From Chthonomonas sp. UBA6659 (GTDB taxonomy: Bacteria; Armatimonadota; Fimbriimonadia; Fimbriimonadales; Fimbriimonadaceae), in assembly GCA_002455425.1 (NCBI GenBank), contig DKKT01000091.1, positions 1 through 64,000 of the forward strand: 64,000 bases of DNA, written 5' to 3'. The notes under the pieces were generated by a model, which saw nothing but the letters and a program-made list of their open reading frames with translations, had not been told where the DNA came from and made no database searches. This document shows positions 1 to 8,416 of the stretch, piece after piece; position 1 is the first letter of the stretch; every line of letters begins with the position of its first letter. The position numbers were made by a program, and so were the translations under genes.

Positions 1-6
1 GCTCAC

Positions 7-186
7 CGACCTCTCCCCCAGAGGCGGAGAGGTATGCCCCTCATCCCCTACCCCCTCTCCCCATCGATCATGGGGCGAGGGGGAACAAGACCTGTTCGCT
101 TCGATCGCCGACCTCTCCCCCTTAGGCGGCGAGATATGCCCCGCACCCCATGCCCCCTCTCCCCACCATTCATGGGCGAGGGGGAA
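7..186. repeat. Two imperfect tandem copies of a GC-rich palindromic intergenic element
   Basis: Two related units begin at about 7 and 109, a period of 102 bases. Both open with CCGACCTCTCCCC and close with GGCGAGGGGGAAC. The first unit holds two hairpins: ACCTCTCC...GGAGAGGT (about 9-33), and a second whose arms are CCCCCTCTCCCCAT (51-64) and ATGGGGCGAGGGGG (69-83). The second unit keeps the outline but has mismatches in its first hairpin. It lies just downstream of the leftward lipoprotein gene, so it may also stop transcription. Related palindromic sequence appears at 48705-48900 and, as a simple hairpin, at 13142-13177. Confidence 0.6.
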
Positions 187-212
187 CCGGGTTCGGACGA
201 TCCACGGATCCC

Positions 213-1187
213 CTACTTGGCGAGGTTCGGGTTGTCCTTGAGAAACTGATCGGCATTCTCCTGCGTGATCCGTTCGGTCGGTAGGAGAATGCGCTTTTCC
301 GCAGGCTTCTTGCCGGCAAGGAGTTCCATCGCGAGCTCGATCCCTTTCGGGCCCGGTTGGGGGTAGGTGAATGTCGCGGTCAGATCGCCCTGCTGAATCA
401 GGTTGATGACCTCAAGCTGGCATGCGTCGATCCCGACGATCACCTTCTTCGGCGTTCCCGCCGCCTGCATCGCGCGAAGCGCCCCGATCGCCATCTCGTC
501 GTTATGGGCGTACACCGCGTCGAACCCTTGCCCGGTTTGGAGGAACCGCTCCATGTAGGTCTGCGCTTTGGCCCGCTCGTACCCACAGTCGTCGCCCTCG
601 ATCACCTGGATGTCGGGGAACTTCCGGATCGATTCCATGAACCCATCCCCTCGATCGCGGGTCGGATCCGCATTCGCGATGCCGCGGATCATGAGCACCG
701 TGCCCTTGCCGCCGAGCTTCTCTCCCATGAACTGACCGGCCGCCCGTCCGATCTCTTTGTTGTCCCCGCCGACGTAAGCCGTCCAGTTGTCGCCGGATAC
801 GCCGCGATCCAGCAGAATCACGGGTACTCCTTCCGACATCGCCTTGTCGATCGCCGGCTTGACCGATTCATCGGTCGGACTGACCAACAGCACCTTCGGC
901 CGACGTACGAGAAAGGTCTCGATCTGACCGACCTGTTTCATGCCGTCGCCCTGCGCGTCCTGCATCGCGAACTCGATCACCGACTCCTTCGCCGCCGCCG
1001 CCTGGATCGTCGCATCGAAAACTTGACGCCAAGGATCCTGGCTGTTCGCCTGCGAGAACAGGACGAGCGCCTTGTCCTTCTGGGTGGTGCCGGCGCTGCC
1101 ACCCGAGTCATCGGCACTCTTTGACGCGCAACCGCCCAGACCCATGGCAGCCACGATCAATCCCAACCCAAACCATCGCGCGCGCAT
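213..1187 (-). CDS. Sugar ABC transporter substrate-binding lipoprotein (RbsB-like, Peripla_BP_4)
   Basis: A 324-residue solute-binding protein of the ribose/galactose type, expected to sit at the membrane and deliver a sugar-like ligand to an ABC permease. The start at 1187 puts a signal peptide in front with a lipobox ending L-G-G-C (Cys20). A longer open frame upstream would bury this signal, so I rejected it. The body has the two-lobe pattern of the family (ALVLFSQANSQDPWRQ near the N-terminus, VILLDRGV and a YAHNDEMAIGA motif typical of type I periplasmic binding proteins). No ATPase is adjacent inside the window. An RbsC-type permease occurs far away at 35963, so the partners are probably off the left edge. 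The gene is divergent from murJ. Confidence 0.88.
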   Translation of the reverse strand: MRARWFGLGLIVAAMGLGGCASKSADDSGGSAGTTQKDKALVLFSQANSQDPWRQVFDATIQAAAAKESVIEFAMQDAQGDGMKQVGQIETFLVRRPKVLLVSPTDESVKPAIDKAMSEGVPVILLDRGVSGDNWTAYVGGDNKEIGRAAGQFMGEKLGGKGTVLMIRGIANADPTRDRGDGFMESIRKFPDIQVIEGDDCGYERAKAQTYMERFLQTGQGFDAVYAHNDEMAIGALRAMQAAGTPKKVIVGIDACQLEVINLIQQGDLTATFTYPQPGPKGIELAMELLAGKKPAEKRILLPTERITQENADQFLKDNPNLAK

Positions 1188-1241
1188 GGTGCGAGTTTCG
1201 ACGAGCCACCCCGGCAATCCTCCCGGCCATAATTCCGTTCG

Positions 1242-2846
1242 GTGTCCGAATCCCCCCAAATGCCGAACGTCGCCCGTGCCGGCGGCATCATGATGGCGAG
1301 CCTGTTCTTGAGCCGTGTACTGGGCATTGCTCGCGACACCATCATGGCTGCCCAGTTCGGACGCGGGGCGATGACCGACGCCTACGTCCTCGCGTTCCAA
1401 ATCCCCGACCTGCTGTTCTTCCTCATCGCCGGGGGCGCGCTCAGTTCAGCCTTCATCCCCGTCTTCAGCGAGTATCTCCATACCCAGCGGGAGCGCGAAG
1501 CCTGGCACATTTTCAGTGTCGTCACGACCATCATGGCCCTCGCCATCGGCCTGTTCGTGGCCGCGGCGTCGATCTTCGCGCTCCCCCTCACCGAGCTGAT
1601 CGCGGGCGGAAAGTCACCCGAGCTCATGCCGTTGATCGCTCAGATGAGCCGCATTCTCCTGCCCGCGCAGCTCGCGTTCTTCATCGGCGGACTGATGTTC
1701 GGCACCCTGTATGCTCGCCAGCGCTTCGTGGCTCCCGGTCTCGGGCCGAACGTCTACAACCTGGGCATCATCCTCGGCGCGGTCGTGATCTCCCACTTCG
1801 TCTCGCCTGGAATCGTGGGCATGGCGTGGGGCGCGACTATCGGTGCCGTCATCGGCAATTTCCTGATCCCGCTGGTGGTGATGCGGCGGCTGGGCTCGCA
1901 CTTCACGCCCTCACTCGATTGGCGGCATCCCGGGGTCAAGAAGGTGTTCATCCTCATGGCCCCCGTCGTGTTCGGGTTGTCGCTCCCCGGAGTCTACGGC
2001 ATCATCATGCGCGGATTCGGGTCGTACTTCCCGGACGGCATCAACACCGCCCTCGACCTCGCGAACAAGCTGATGCAAGCCCCGCTCGGCGTGTTCGGGC
2101 AGTCTTTGGCGATCGCCGTGTTTCCGGCCCTGACCCAGTTCTTTGCCCAGCAGCGCATGGACATGTTTCGCGCTCAGCTCGGCCGGACGATGCGCACGGT
2201 CCTCTACATCACCATTCCGATCTCGGTGGTGATGGTCGTGCTGGCCGAAGACATCGTCGCTCTCCTGTTCCAGTACGGCAAGTTCAAAGGGTCGGACACG
2301 TCCGTGGTGGCTGCCTGCGTCCAGATGTTTGCGCTCGGGATCGCTCCGTGGTGTCTCCAGCCCGTGCTGATGCGCGCCTTCTTCTCGATCCAAAGCACGG
2401 TGAAGCCGATCGTATTGGGGACTCTGACCACAGGGATCTTCGTCGGACTCGCCTGGATCCTTCACCTCTCCCCCCTCGGCTACCTTGGGCTCCCACTTGC
2501 AAGCACGCTCTCCGCCACGATGCTCGCGGTCGCGATGCTGTTTTTCATTGCCCGAGACATCGGGGACATCGACGCACGCGGCCTCGCCGTCACCGCCGGC
2601 AAGGCGTCCCTCGCCGCGGTCGCCGCCGGTCTCGTCCTCTATGCGGGGAGCCAATTGCTCCCCGTCGGAAGCGGCCTGGGTCGTAACCTCTGGGCCCTTG
2701 TCCGGCTCGGTGGCGTCGGCCTCGTGGCGGGGTGGGTGTACTACTTCGTGTCGCGCAAACTCGGGATGGCCGAAACCGAGTACATCGATCGAGCCTTGGC
2801 TCGACTCGATCGCCGCAAACGACCGCCCGCTCCGCCCGAACCCTGA
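1242..2846 (+). CDS. murJ: Lipid II flippase MurJ (MviN)
   Basis: A polytopic inner-membrane protein of 534 residues, the usual length for MurJ, which flips lipid II to the outer face for peptidoglycan synthesis. The N-terminal run MMASLFLSRVLGIARD and the following QIPDLLFFLIAGGALSSAF block are characteristic of MviN/MurJ. Hydrophobic segments repeat to the C-terminus, consistent with about 14 membrane spans. I give the GTG start at 1242. An ATG at 1260, six codons on, is also possible. CATAAT at 1228-1233 lies 8 bases before the GTG and could be a -10 box for a near-leaderless message. Only 54 bases separate it from the divergent lipoprotein gene. Confidence 0.93.
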   Translation: MSESPQMPNVARAGGIMMASLFLSRVLGIARDTIMAAQFGRGAMTDAYVLAFQIPDLLFFLIAGGALSSAFIPVFSEYLHTQREREAWHIFSVVTTIMALAIGLFVAAASIFALPLTELIAGGKSPELMPLIAQMSRILLPAQLAFFIGGLMFGTLYARQRFVAPGLGPNVYNLGIILGAVVISHFVSPGIVGMAWGATIGAVIGNFLIPLVVMRRLGSHFTPSLDWRHPGVKKVFILMAPVVFGLSLPGVYGIIMRGFGSYFPDGINTALDLANKLMQAPLGVFGQSLAIAVFPALTQFFAQQRMDMFRAQLGRTMRTVLYITIPISVVMVVLAEDIVALLFQYGKFKGSDTSVVAACVQMFALGIAPWCLQPVLMRAFFSIQSTVKPIVLGTLTTGIFVGLAWILHLSPLGYLGLPLASTLSATMLAVAMLFFIARDIGDIDARGLAVTAGKASLAAVAAGLVLYAGSQLLPVGSGLGRNLWALVRLGGVGLVAGWVYYFVSRKLGMAETEYIDRALARLDRRKRPPAPPEP

Positions 2847-2871
2847 GGTAGCCTAGGTTCCGTTCACGCGC

Positions 2872-2965
2872 GGGAGCGCATGGGTGCTGGTGTGCCCCTC
2901 GGTCTTCAAAACCGCTGTGACTTCGAAAGGGGTCGGGTGGGTTCGATTCCTACACGCTCCCGCCA
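2872..2965 (+). tRNA. selC: tRNA-Sec (anticodon TCA)
   Basis: The 94-base gene folds as a selenocysteine tRNA. The acceptor is 8 bp long (GGGAGCGC against ACGCTCCC, one mismatch at the inner pair). The D stem is 6 bp with a 4-base loop (2882-2897), the geometry specific to bacterial tRNA-Sec. The anticodon loop CTTCAAA holds TCA at 2906-2908. A long variable arm follows, then a TTCGATT loop on a 5-bp T stem, discriminator G2962 and an encoded CCA at 2963-2965. It implies UGA decoding as Sec, so selA, selB and selD and at least one selenoprotein should exist elsewhere. None of these is in the window. Confidence 0.93.
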
Positions 2966-2989
2966 AGATCACCTCACAGGATCTGTCGC

Positions 2990-3007
2990 ACTCGCAAATT
3001 TGCGAGT
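2990..3007. promoter_or_regulatory. 18-bp perfect palindrome, probable operator of the toxin-antitoxin pair
   Basis: ACTCGCAAATTTGCGAGT is an exact 18-bp inverted repeat. It lies between the tRNA-Sec gene and the antitoxin-like gene and overlaps the proposed -35 box. This is where an autoregulating antitoxin would be expected to bind. The operator role is inferred. Confidence 0.65.
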
Positions 3008-3028
3008 TGCGTTTGTAGCGAATATGGT
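3000..3028 (+). promoter_or_regulatory. Promoter for the antitoxin/PIN pair
   Basis: TTGCGA (3000-3005), a 17-base spacer and TATGGT (3023-3028) form a sigma70-like promoter. The -10 box is 5 bases before the ATG at 3034, so the message would be leaderless. The -35 half is inside the 18-bp palindrome. Confidence 0.55.
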
Positions 3029-3033
3029 CCACA

Positions 3034-3510
3034 ATGGGGAGTATGAACACGAACATCGAAGGAAGGATCGGATTCTCCGACCTCGCTCCTGAAGAGCAGT
3101 CTCGTCTGGAACAGATTGTATCGCGGGAAGTCCGACCGGTCCTCCTGACAAAAGGTGGTGACGTGATTGAACTCCCGAAGGCCCTGAACGATCTCCTCGT
3201 CACCGTCGTCGGTGCGATGAAGCGCAAAGAGGCTGTGTTCCTGATGCACGAAAGTGAGACTTTCACGACGCAAGCAGCCGCGAACTTTCTTGGCGTGTCG
3301 AGGCAGTACCTCGTCCGACTCCTTGAGGCAGGCAAAATCCCATTCCACACCGCCGGGACCCACCGTCGTGTCCTTTTCAAGGACCTCGCCCAGTATCGAG
3401 CGGAGCGAAGCAAAGGACGGAAGGCCATTCTGGACCGGATGACGGAGACGCTGGTTGAAGCCGACCTGTACGACCGAGCCGTGCCCCGCGAACGCGAGGA
3501 GCCGGGGTAG
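3034..3510 (+). CDS. Antitoxin-like DNA-binding protein (excisionase/MerR-type helix-turn-helix)
   Basis: 158 residues. The middle (about 80-130) carries TFTTQAAANFLGVSRQYLVRLLEAGKIPF followed by RRVLFKDLAQY, in pieces the HTH_17/excisionase-type winged helix. Proteins of this layout commonly precede PIN-domain toxins and repress their own operon. The stop codon is 3 bases before the PIN gene. There is no Shine-Dalgarno site. The -10 box 5 bases upstream supports the ATG at 3034 as a leaderless start, with ATG 3043 as the alternative. The antitoxin role comes from context and was not shown directly. Confidence 0.8.
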   Translation: MGSMNTNIEGRIGFSDLAPEEQSRLEQIVSREVRPVLLTKGGDVIELPKALNDLLVTVVGAMKRKEAVFLMHESETFTTQAAANFLGVSRQYLVRLLEAGKIPFHTAGTHRRVLFKDLAQYRAERSKGRKAILDRMTETLVEADLYDRAVPREREEPG

Positions 3511-3513
3511 CCG

Positions 3514-4110
3514 TTGCGAGCCGACATCACGGTCGTTTTGGATGCTTGCGTTCTGGCCGAGGCTGCGGTGTCCGATCTTCTCCTGAGACTGGCGGACGAG
3601 CCTCGCTTGCTCCTACCCAGGTGGTCGGACTCCATATGGGAGGAGACTCGCCGAACTTGGATCGAAAGGCTCGAATTGCCCGAGTCGGTGGCCGAGTCAC
3701 GGATACGCGCGGCTCAGACCGCTTTCCCAGAGGCAGATGTCACTGGATTTGAATCGCTGATCGATCGCTGCGCCAACCATCCGGAGGACCGCCATGTCCT
3801 TGCCGCAGCAATCCATGCAAGGGCGGATGCGATCGTGACCTTTAATGTGAAGGACTTTCCGGCGGTGGCCCTGGACCCCTGGGGTGTGGAAGCCGTCCAT
3901 CCGAGCGCTCTGCTCCTCCTTCTGTACGACCTGGATCCTGGCGTCGTGACCAATGTGCTTCATGCGATGGCCGGCAAGGCCAAGCGCACCATGCCCGAGA
4001 TGTTGGGCCGGTTGGCCTGGTGCGTGGAGCCTTTCATCAAACACATCGCAGCCGAGCAGGCGATCGAGATCCCTGACGTGCCTCCTCGAGATTGGCGTCG
4101 CGCTCCTTAG
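3514..4110 (+). CDS. PIN-domain protein, probable toxin ribonuclease
   Basis: 198 residues starting at TTG 3514. The N-terminal part is a PIN fold: Asp10 in VVLDACVLAEA, Glu43/Glu44, Asp92 in the EDRHVLAAAI helix and Asp114 in TFNVKDFP together make the acidic metal-binding set. PIN toxins cut RNA. A C-terminal extension (about 130-198) is longer than in the small VapC proteins and resembles the larger PIN_3 group. A GAGGAG stretch at the end of the upstream gene supplies the ribosome site, and the two genes are almost contiguous, so translation is probably coupled. Target RNA is unknown. Confidence 0.8.
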   Translation: MRADITVVLDACVLAEAAVSDLLLRLADEPRLLLPRWSDSIWEETRRTWIERLELPESVAESRIRAAQTAFPEADVTGFESLIDRCANHPEDRHVLAAAIHARADAIVTFNVKDFPAVALDPWGVEAVHPSALLLLLYDLDPGVVTNVLHAMAGKAKRTMPEMLGRLAWCVEPFIKHIAAEQAIEIPDVPPRDWRRAP

Positions 4111-4113
4111 CCT

Positions 4114-4389
4114 TCATGGAAGTCGCGCAACCCACTCCGCCACGCACCCCTCAATCCACGGCGCCGACCGCATGGGATGCACCTTCAGCCATAATCGACC
4201 TCCAGACGGCCACCAGGTGAGCTCCAGTGTGCCGCGCTCCCCTGGGCGCTGAAAATGCCAATGGATCGAACCCGGATAGGTGGCAAGGGTCGAGCGCAAT
4301 CGCACGACCAAGCCCAACTCCGTGGCGATCGCCTCCAACAAGGTCGCAGGGTCTCCCGCCAAGCGGGACGGATTCAGCTCGACGATCAA
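4114..4389 (-). CDS. Hypothetical protein, 91 aa, coupled to nuoN
   Basis: I do not recognise the family. The frame starts at TTG 4389 and overlaps the TGA of nuoN as TTGA, the same junction type seen between murC-ddl and ftsQ, which argues that it is translated. The protein is rich in Trp and His (SIHWHF, LTWWPSGGRLWLKVH, PWIEGCVAEW) and has no signal or membrane segment. It ends 3 bases from the convergent PIN gene. Without a homologue the call rests on coupling and protein-like composition. Confidence 0.55.
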   Translation of the reverse strand: MIVELNPSRLAGDPATLLEAIATELGLVVRLRSTLATYPGSIHWHFQRPGERGTLELTWWPSGGRLWLKVHPMRSAPWIEGCVAEWVARLP

Positions 4390-5951
4390 CGCAGGGACGC
4401 GGGGTTCGACGCCACCGCGTCAGGCGCAGAGTGCACTTGGATCGTTTCCCCGCTCGGTTGAACGCTCTCGATCACCGGCTCCGCGAACATCGAGCCGGCC
4501 AGCACGGCGGCCGCGCAGACGACCGTCGCCGCGATCAAACCGAAGTTCGGCTGACGGGTTGGACCGGGAATCATCGCATCCTCGGCCGGTGTGTACGCCG
4601 CTTTCACCAATCCGAGGTAGTAGTAGACGCTGATGATCGAGCTCAGCGCGAGCACGATCGCGAGCGGCAACAACCCGGCGCGAAGCGAATCCTGGAAGAT
4701 CATCAATTTCCCAAAGAAGCCGGCCGTCGGCGGAACGCCGATCAGCGACGCCGCGAACACCACGAGGAGCGCGGCCGCGAAGGGTGAACGCTGGGAAAGC
4801 CCATAGAGATCGGAGAAGCGGGTTCCTTCCTTGCCTTGGCTCGTCGAAAGCGACACCACGGCGAAAGTGCCTAGCGTCATGACGCTGTAGGCAATCAGAA
4901 ACACCAGGGTTGCCCCGAGGGAGACCTTGTCCGGTGCCTTGAAGTGCGCGAGGAGCGCGACAACGAGGTAACCGGCATTGCCGATCGATGAGTACCCGAG
5001 AGTTCGCTTCACGTCACGCTGGACGCACGCGACGACGTTGCCCAAAATCATCGTCGCAATGGCGATACCAAAGAGCGCGGGCATCCAGAAGTCGCGCATC
5101 GACGCCAGTCCCTCGAGCACTCGGTAGAGTGCACCGATCGCGGCGACCTTGGAGCCCGCGGCCATGAAGGCGGTCACGTTGGTCGGGGCACCTTGGTACA
5201 CGTCCGGGGTCCATTGGTGGAAGGGGACCAATGCGGCCTTGAAGCACAGGCCGATCAGGATAAGACCGCTGCCGAAAAGTAGCAGATTTCTCACCATCGG
5301 GTCGTCCGACGCCCACGCCTTGCCGATCTGCCCGAGGTCGAGACCGCCCGTACCGCCGTAGATGAACGCGATGCCGTAAAGCAGGAATCCGGTCGCGAAC
5401 GCACCGAGCAGAAAGTACTTGATGGCCGATTCCTCGGAGCGAGCCTCGCGCCGGCTCATGCCCGCGAGGACGTACAGCGCAATCGACAAGATCTCAAGGC
5501 CGAGGAACAATATCAGCAGGTTTGTGGTGCTGACCATGATCATTCCTCCTGCCGTCGCCCACAAGGCAAGCTGATAGAACTCCGCGTAGGCGATCCCCTT
5601 CTCTCGGAGATACTGCTCACTGAACAAGAAGGAGATCGCGCAGATCCCGATGAGCAGGAGCTGCAGGATCAGGGTTACCCGATCCCGGACGATCATGTTC
5701 GCAAACGTCGCCCCGTCCGGCATCGAGAACTGCGATGCCACGAAGTATGCTGCCGCTCCCAGACCGAGCAGGGAGGTCCAGATGATCCCAGTGTTGCTCC
5801 GATTCTTTCGGAACATCTCGATGATCAGGGCCACGACCCCAGCCGTGATGACGATGACGATCGGCCAGAGCATGCTCCAGTCGATCGCTGGCGGGCGCGG
5901 GAATCCGTTCGGCGTCACAAACTGATTATGCGCGACATCAGCGCTCGGCAT
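4386..5951 (-). CDS. nuoN: NADH-quinone oxidoreductase subunit N (NuoN)
   Basis: 521 residues, very hydrophobic, with about 14 predicted membrane spans. It is one of the antiporter-like, proton-pumping subunits of respiratory complex I. The segments GLEILSIALYVLAG, KAALVPFHQWTPDVYQGAP (the conserved broken-helix Lys/His region) and GVPPTAGFFGKLMIF are diagnostic for NuoN. No nuoL or nuoM is adjacent, although nuoN normally ends the nuo operon after nuoM. Instead an AraC-type gene ends inside its first codons, with a 14-base overlap. A GTG at residue 12 is an alternative start that would remove the overlap. Confidence 0.93.
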   Translation of the reverse strand: MPSADVAHNQFVTPNGFPRPPAIDWSMLWPIVIVITAGVVALIIEMFRKNRSNTGIIWTSLLGLGAAAYFVASQFSMPDGATFANMIVRDRVTLILQLLLIGICAISFLFSEQYLREKGIAYAEFYQLALWATAGGMIMVSTTNLLILFLGLEILSIALYVLAGMSRREARSEESAIKYFLLGAFATGFLLYGIAFIYGGTGGLDLGQIGKAWASDDPMVRNLLLFGSGLILIGLCFKAALVPFHQWTPDVYQGAPTNVTAFMAAGSKVAAIGALYRVLEGLASMRDFWMPALFGIAIATMILGNVVACVQRDVKRTLGYSSIGNAGYLVVALLAHFKAPDKVSLGATLVFLIAYSVMTLGTFAVVSLSTSQGKEGTRFSDLYGLSQRSPFAAALLVVFAASLIGVPPTAGFFGKLMIFQDSLRAGLLPLAIVLALSSIISVYYYLGLVKAAYTPAEDAMIPGPTRQPNFGLIAATVVCAAAVLAGSMFAEPVIESVQPSGETIQVHSAPDAVASNPASLR

Positions 5952-6873
5952 CGGCGCGGTGCGCCTGGGCCAAGGGCGAGAGTCGGAGTTCGGACGGCAA
6001 GAGCCCGAGGTATTCGCGCACGGACTCCCGCAGTGCTTGCGTTGAACCGAAGCCGCTGGCCGACGCGATGTCGTCGATGCCCGCTTCGCTGCTGCTCAAG
6101 TGACGCACCGCGATCTCGGTACGGCAACGGTCCACGAACTCGGGGAATCCGTATCCGATCGATGCTTTGAACGTGCGCGAGAGATGGAACGGGGAGTACC
6201 CGGCGAACGCCGCCGCTTCTTTCAGCGACCACGGAATCGTGGGGTCGACGCGCACCTTCTCGATGAGGCGCATCAGGGTCTCTGGCACTTCGAGCGGGAG
6301 CGTGGCGAGACAAAAGTCGGTGTCGGCCGAGTAAATCCGGGCGACCATCTCGTGGATCGAGGCATAGATGATCGGCTCGCTGAAATCGCTTGGTTCTCGG
6401 ACCGCTTTGAGGAGTGCTCCCGCGACATCGCCCTCCCACGGACTCACGGGGACGAAGGCGACGGAGACGGCATTGCGCAGTTCCTTGGCATTCATCCGAT
6501 CGACCCACTGGGAGAGCGCGGGTGTGTCGGCGTCGTTCCACGAGACGATGATCGAATCGTGGGTTCCGCGACCGATGTGAACCTGGAGCTGGATCGGCCC
6601 ACGGAGATAGACGACGCTGAACGGGGCGACGATCCTCCACGGGTCGATTTCCGAAGCCCGGATCAGCTGAGCCCCCTGCCAATTCACGATGAGCGAGTGC
6701 ACCCCAGGGCGGACCGTGACCTGACTTAGTGAGGAACGCTTTTTCGAGCCTTCCATCTGGTCGATCCGCAAGGTCCCATAGCTCGACAAATGACGGACGA
6801 TGATCTCTCCATCGACCCGTCCTCCCATCAGAAACTCGATACCCGGCCGGGCCGTTGCTTGCACTTCACTCAC
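5938..6873 (-). CDS. AraC-family transcriptional regulator
   Basis: About 311 residues from the GTG at 6873. A TTG at 6927 would give a longer form. I prefer 6873 because GAGG lies 11 bases upstream and a possible -10 CATACT lies in between. The last hundred residues hold the double helix-turn-helix of AraC/XylS proteins: SLKEAAAFAGYSPFHLSRTFKAS as the first unit and GIDDIASASGFGSTQALRESVRE as the second, ending in the typical PSELR. The N-terminal 200 residues do not show an obvious cupin signature. It overlaps nuoN by 14 bases and is divergent from asd. Target genes are unknown, and complex I control is only a possibility. Confidence 0.82.
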   Translation of the reverse strand: MSEVQATARPGIEFLMGGRVDGEIIVRHLSSYGTLRIDQMEGSKKRSSLSQVTVRPGVHSLIVNWQGAQLIRASEIDPWRIVAPFSVVYLRGPIQLQVHIGRGTHDSIIVSWNDADTPALSQWVDRMNAKELRNAVSVAFVPVSPWEGDVAGALLKAVREPSDFSEPIIYASIHEMVARIYSADTDFCLATLPLEVPETLMRLIEKVRVDPTIPWSLKEAAAFAGYSPFHLSRTFKASIGYGFPEFVDRCRTEIAVRHLSSSEAGIDDIASASGFGSTQALRESVREYLGLLPSELRLSPLAQAHRADAER

Positions 6874-6995
6874 GATCGTTGTGACCTCACTTCTCCTAGC
6901 CCCAGTATGCCCGAATCCGGGCAACAAGTTCGCGACGCAACGGTCTTGACCTGTCTACCGGGCGCACGATGCTCGATTTCGGGTACCCCACCAGA

Positions 6996-8042
6996 ATGAC
7001 GCAATCCATGACCGTTGCGGTGCTCGGTGCGACTGGCGCGGTCGGACAAGAATTTCTACGCTTGTTCGAGCGGCGGCAATTCCCAGTCGATGAGCTGAGA
7101 TTGCTCGCTAGTCCTCGCTCTGCCGGTCACAAAATGCGGTTTCGGGATCGAGACGCCATCGTCGAGGCGGTCTCGCCCGAGTCGTTCGCCGGTGTTGACC
7201 TTGCCTTCTTCTCGGCGGGTGCGAGCCGAAGCCGGGAATACGCCCCGGCGGCGATCGCCGCCGGTGCGATCGTCATCGACAATTCGAGCGCATTCCGAAT
7301 GGAGCCGGGTGTTCCGCTTGTCATCCCCGAGATCAACCTCGATGCGATCGGGCCAGCTGACCGCCTGATCGCGAATCCGAACTGCACGGCGATCATTCTC
7401 CTCATGGCGATCGCACCTTTGCGAACCCTGGGCACGATCGAACGGGTCATCGTCAGCACTTATCAGAGCGCGAGCGGCGGCGGAGCCGCAGTGATGCAGG
7501 AGCTCGAAGATCAGACTCGAGCGGTCCTCGACGGACGCGAACCTGAGCCCCGTCATCTGCCGCACCCCTACGCGTTCAACCTCTTCAGTCACAACACGCC
7601 GATCAACGCCGACGGCCTCAACGAAGAGGAAGCCAAGGTCATCGAAGAGAGTCGCAAGATTCTCGGCGAAACGAATCTGCGAATCAATGTCACATGCGTC
7701 CGCGTGCCGGTGCTGCGGGCTCACACGGAGTCGATCACCGTCGAGTTCTCGGGCGTCGCGCCATCGGAGGACGAAGTCCGCGACGTCTTTGGTCGGGCAC
7801 CCGGCGTCATCCTCGTCGACGATCGCGCGGCCAACCACTTTCCGATGCCCCGCGAGGCCTCCGGACGCGCCGAGGTCCTCGTCGGACGGATTCGTCGCGA
7901 CCCGTCGCACCCGAACGCCATTTGCCTCATGGCGAGCGGGGACCAACTGCTCAAGGGCGCAGCCCTCAATGCCGTCCAAATCGCCGAACGGCTGATGCAG
8001 GCCGGCCGTTTGGATCCTGTCGGCCTCGCTGGAGCGGGCTAG
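6996..8042 (+). CDS. asd: Aspartate-semialdehyde dehydrogenase
   Basis: 348 residues. The enzyme reduces aspartyl phosphate to aspartate semialdehyde with NADPH, the branch step to lysine, diaminopimelate, threonine and methionine. The Rossmann loop GATGAVG is at 11-17. The catalytic cysteine is Cys130 in NPNCTA, followed by the STYQSASGGG segment. His in TCVRVPVLRAHTES is the expected general base region. The start at 6996 trims a nine-codon extension that lacks any ribosome site, and ATG 7008 is equally plausible. It is a single-gene unit, with no lysC or dapB adjacent. A DHDPS-family gene follows 4 kb downstream. Confidence 0.95.
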   Translation: MTQSMTVAVLGATGAVGQEFLRLFERRQFPVDELRLLASPRSAGHKMRFRDRDAIVEAVSPESFAGVDLAFFSAGASRSREYAPAAIAAGAIVIDNSSAFRMEPGVPLVIPEINLDAIGPADRLIANPNCTAIILLMAIAPLRTLGTIERVIVSTYQSASGGGAAVMQELEDQTRAVLDGREPEPRHLPHPYAFNLFSHNTPINADGLNEEEAKVIEESRKILGETNLRINVTCVRVPVLRAHTESITVEFSGVAPSEDEVRDVFGRAPGVILVDDRAANHFPMPREASGRAEVLVGRIRRDPSHPNAICLMASGDQLLKGAALNAVQIAERLMQAGRLDPVGLAGAG

Positions 8043-8416
8043 TCGGCACCGAACAATAGTCCTAACCAAGCGCCGTCATCACGCCGATGATTCCTCTTAC
8101 GGAGGACGTGATGAACAGCCTATTCGGACAAGCGGAACGGACCGTCCTGGTTCCGGTCGGTATCGATTCAAGCGGTATCGACAGTCTTCGGGTGAACACA
8201 GTCATCCGAACTCGGCAGCTCGCGCCGACCCTCAAAGCCGGTCACGGTGCGATGGGTCGTGAACCGGAGGCGGGTTCGAAGGCTGCTGGGCCCGGTCGAC
8301 CGGTCAACCGGCGGGGTCGTCGTCGTCCGTGAACAAGTCACCTCGTGTGGCGCCTTCGACAGGTGTTTGTGCCGGGGGACCATCCCACGAATATGGAACA
8401 AGAATTCATGGACGTG

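Noticed and set aside
1121..2686. A 521-codon open frame on the plus strand inside murJ
   Set aside because: It is out of frame with a fully conserved MurJ and its product is Arg/His-rich low-complexity, typical of shadows in high-GC DNA.
8087..8332. An 81-codon open frame with GGAGG before an internal ATG at 8111
   Set aside because: The product has no domain and ends in Arg-rich sequence. It lies in the eroded stretch before the CheA remnant, so I left it out.
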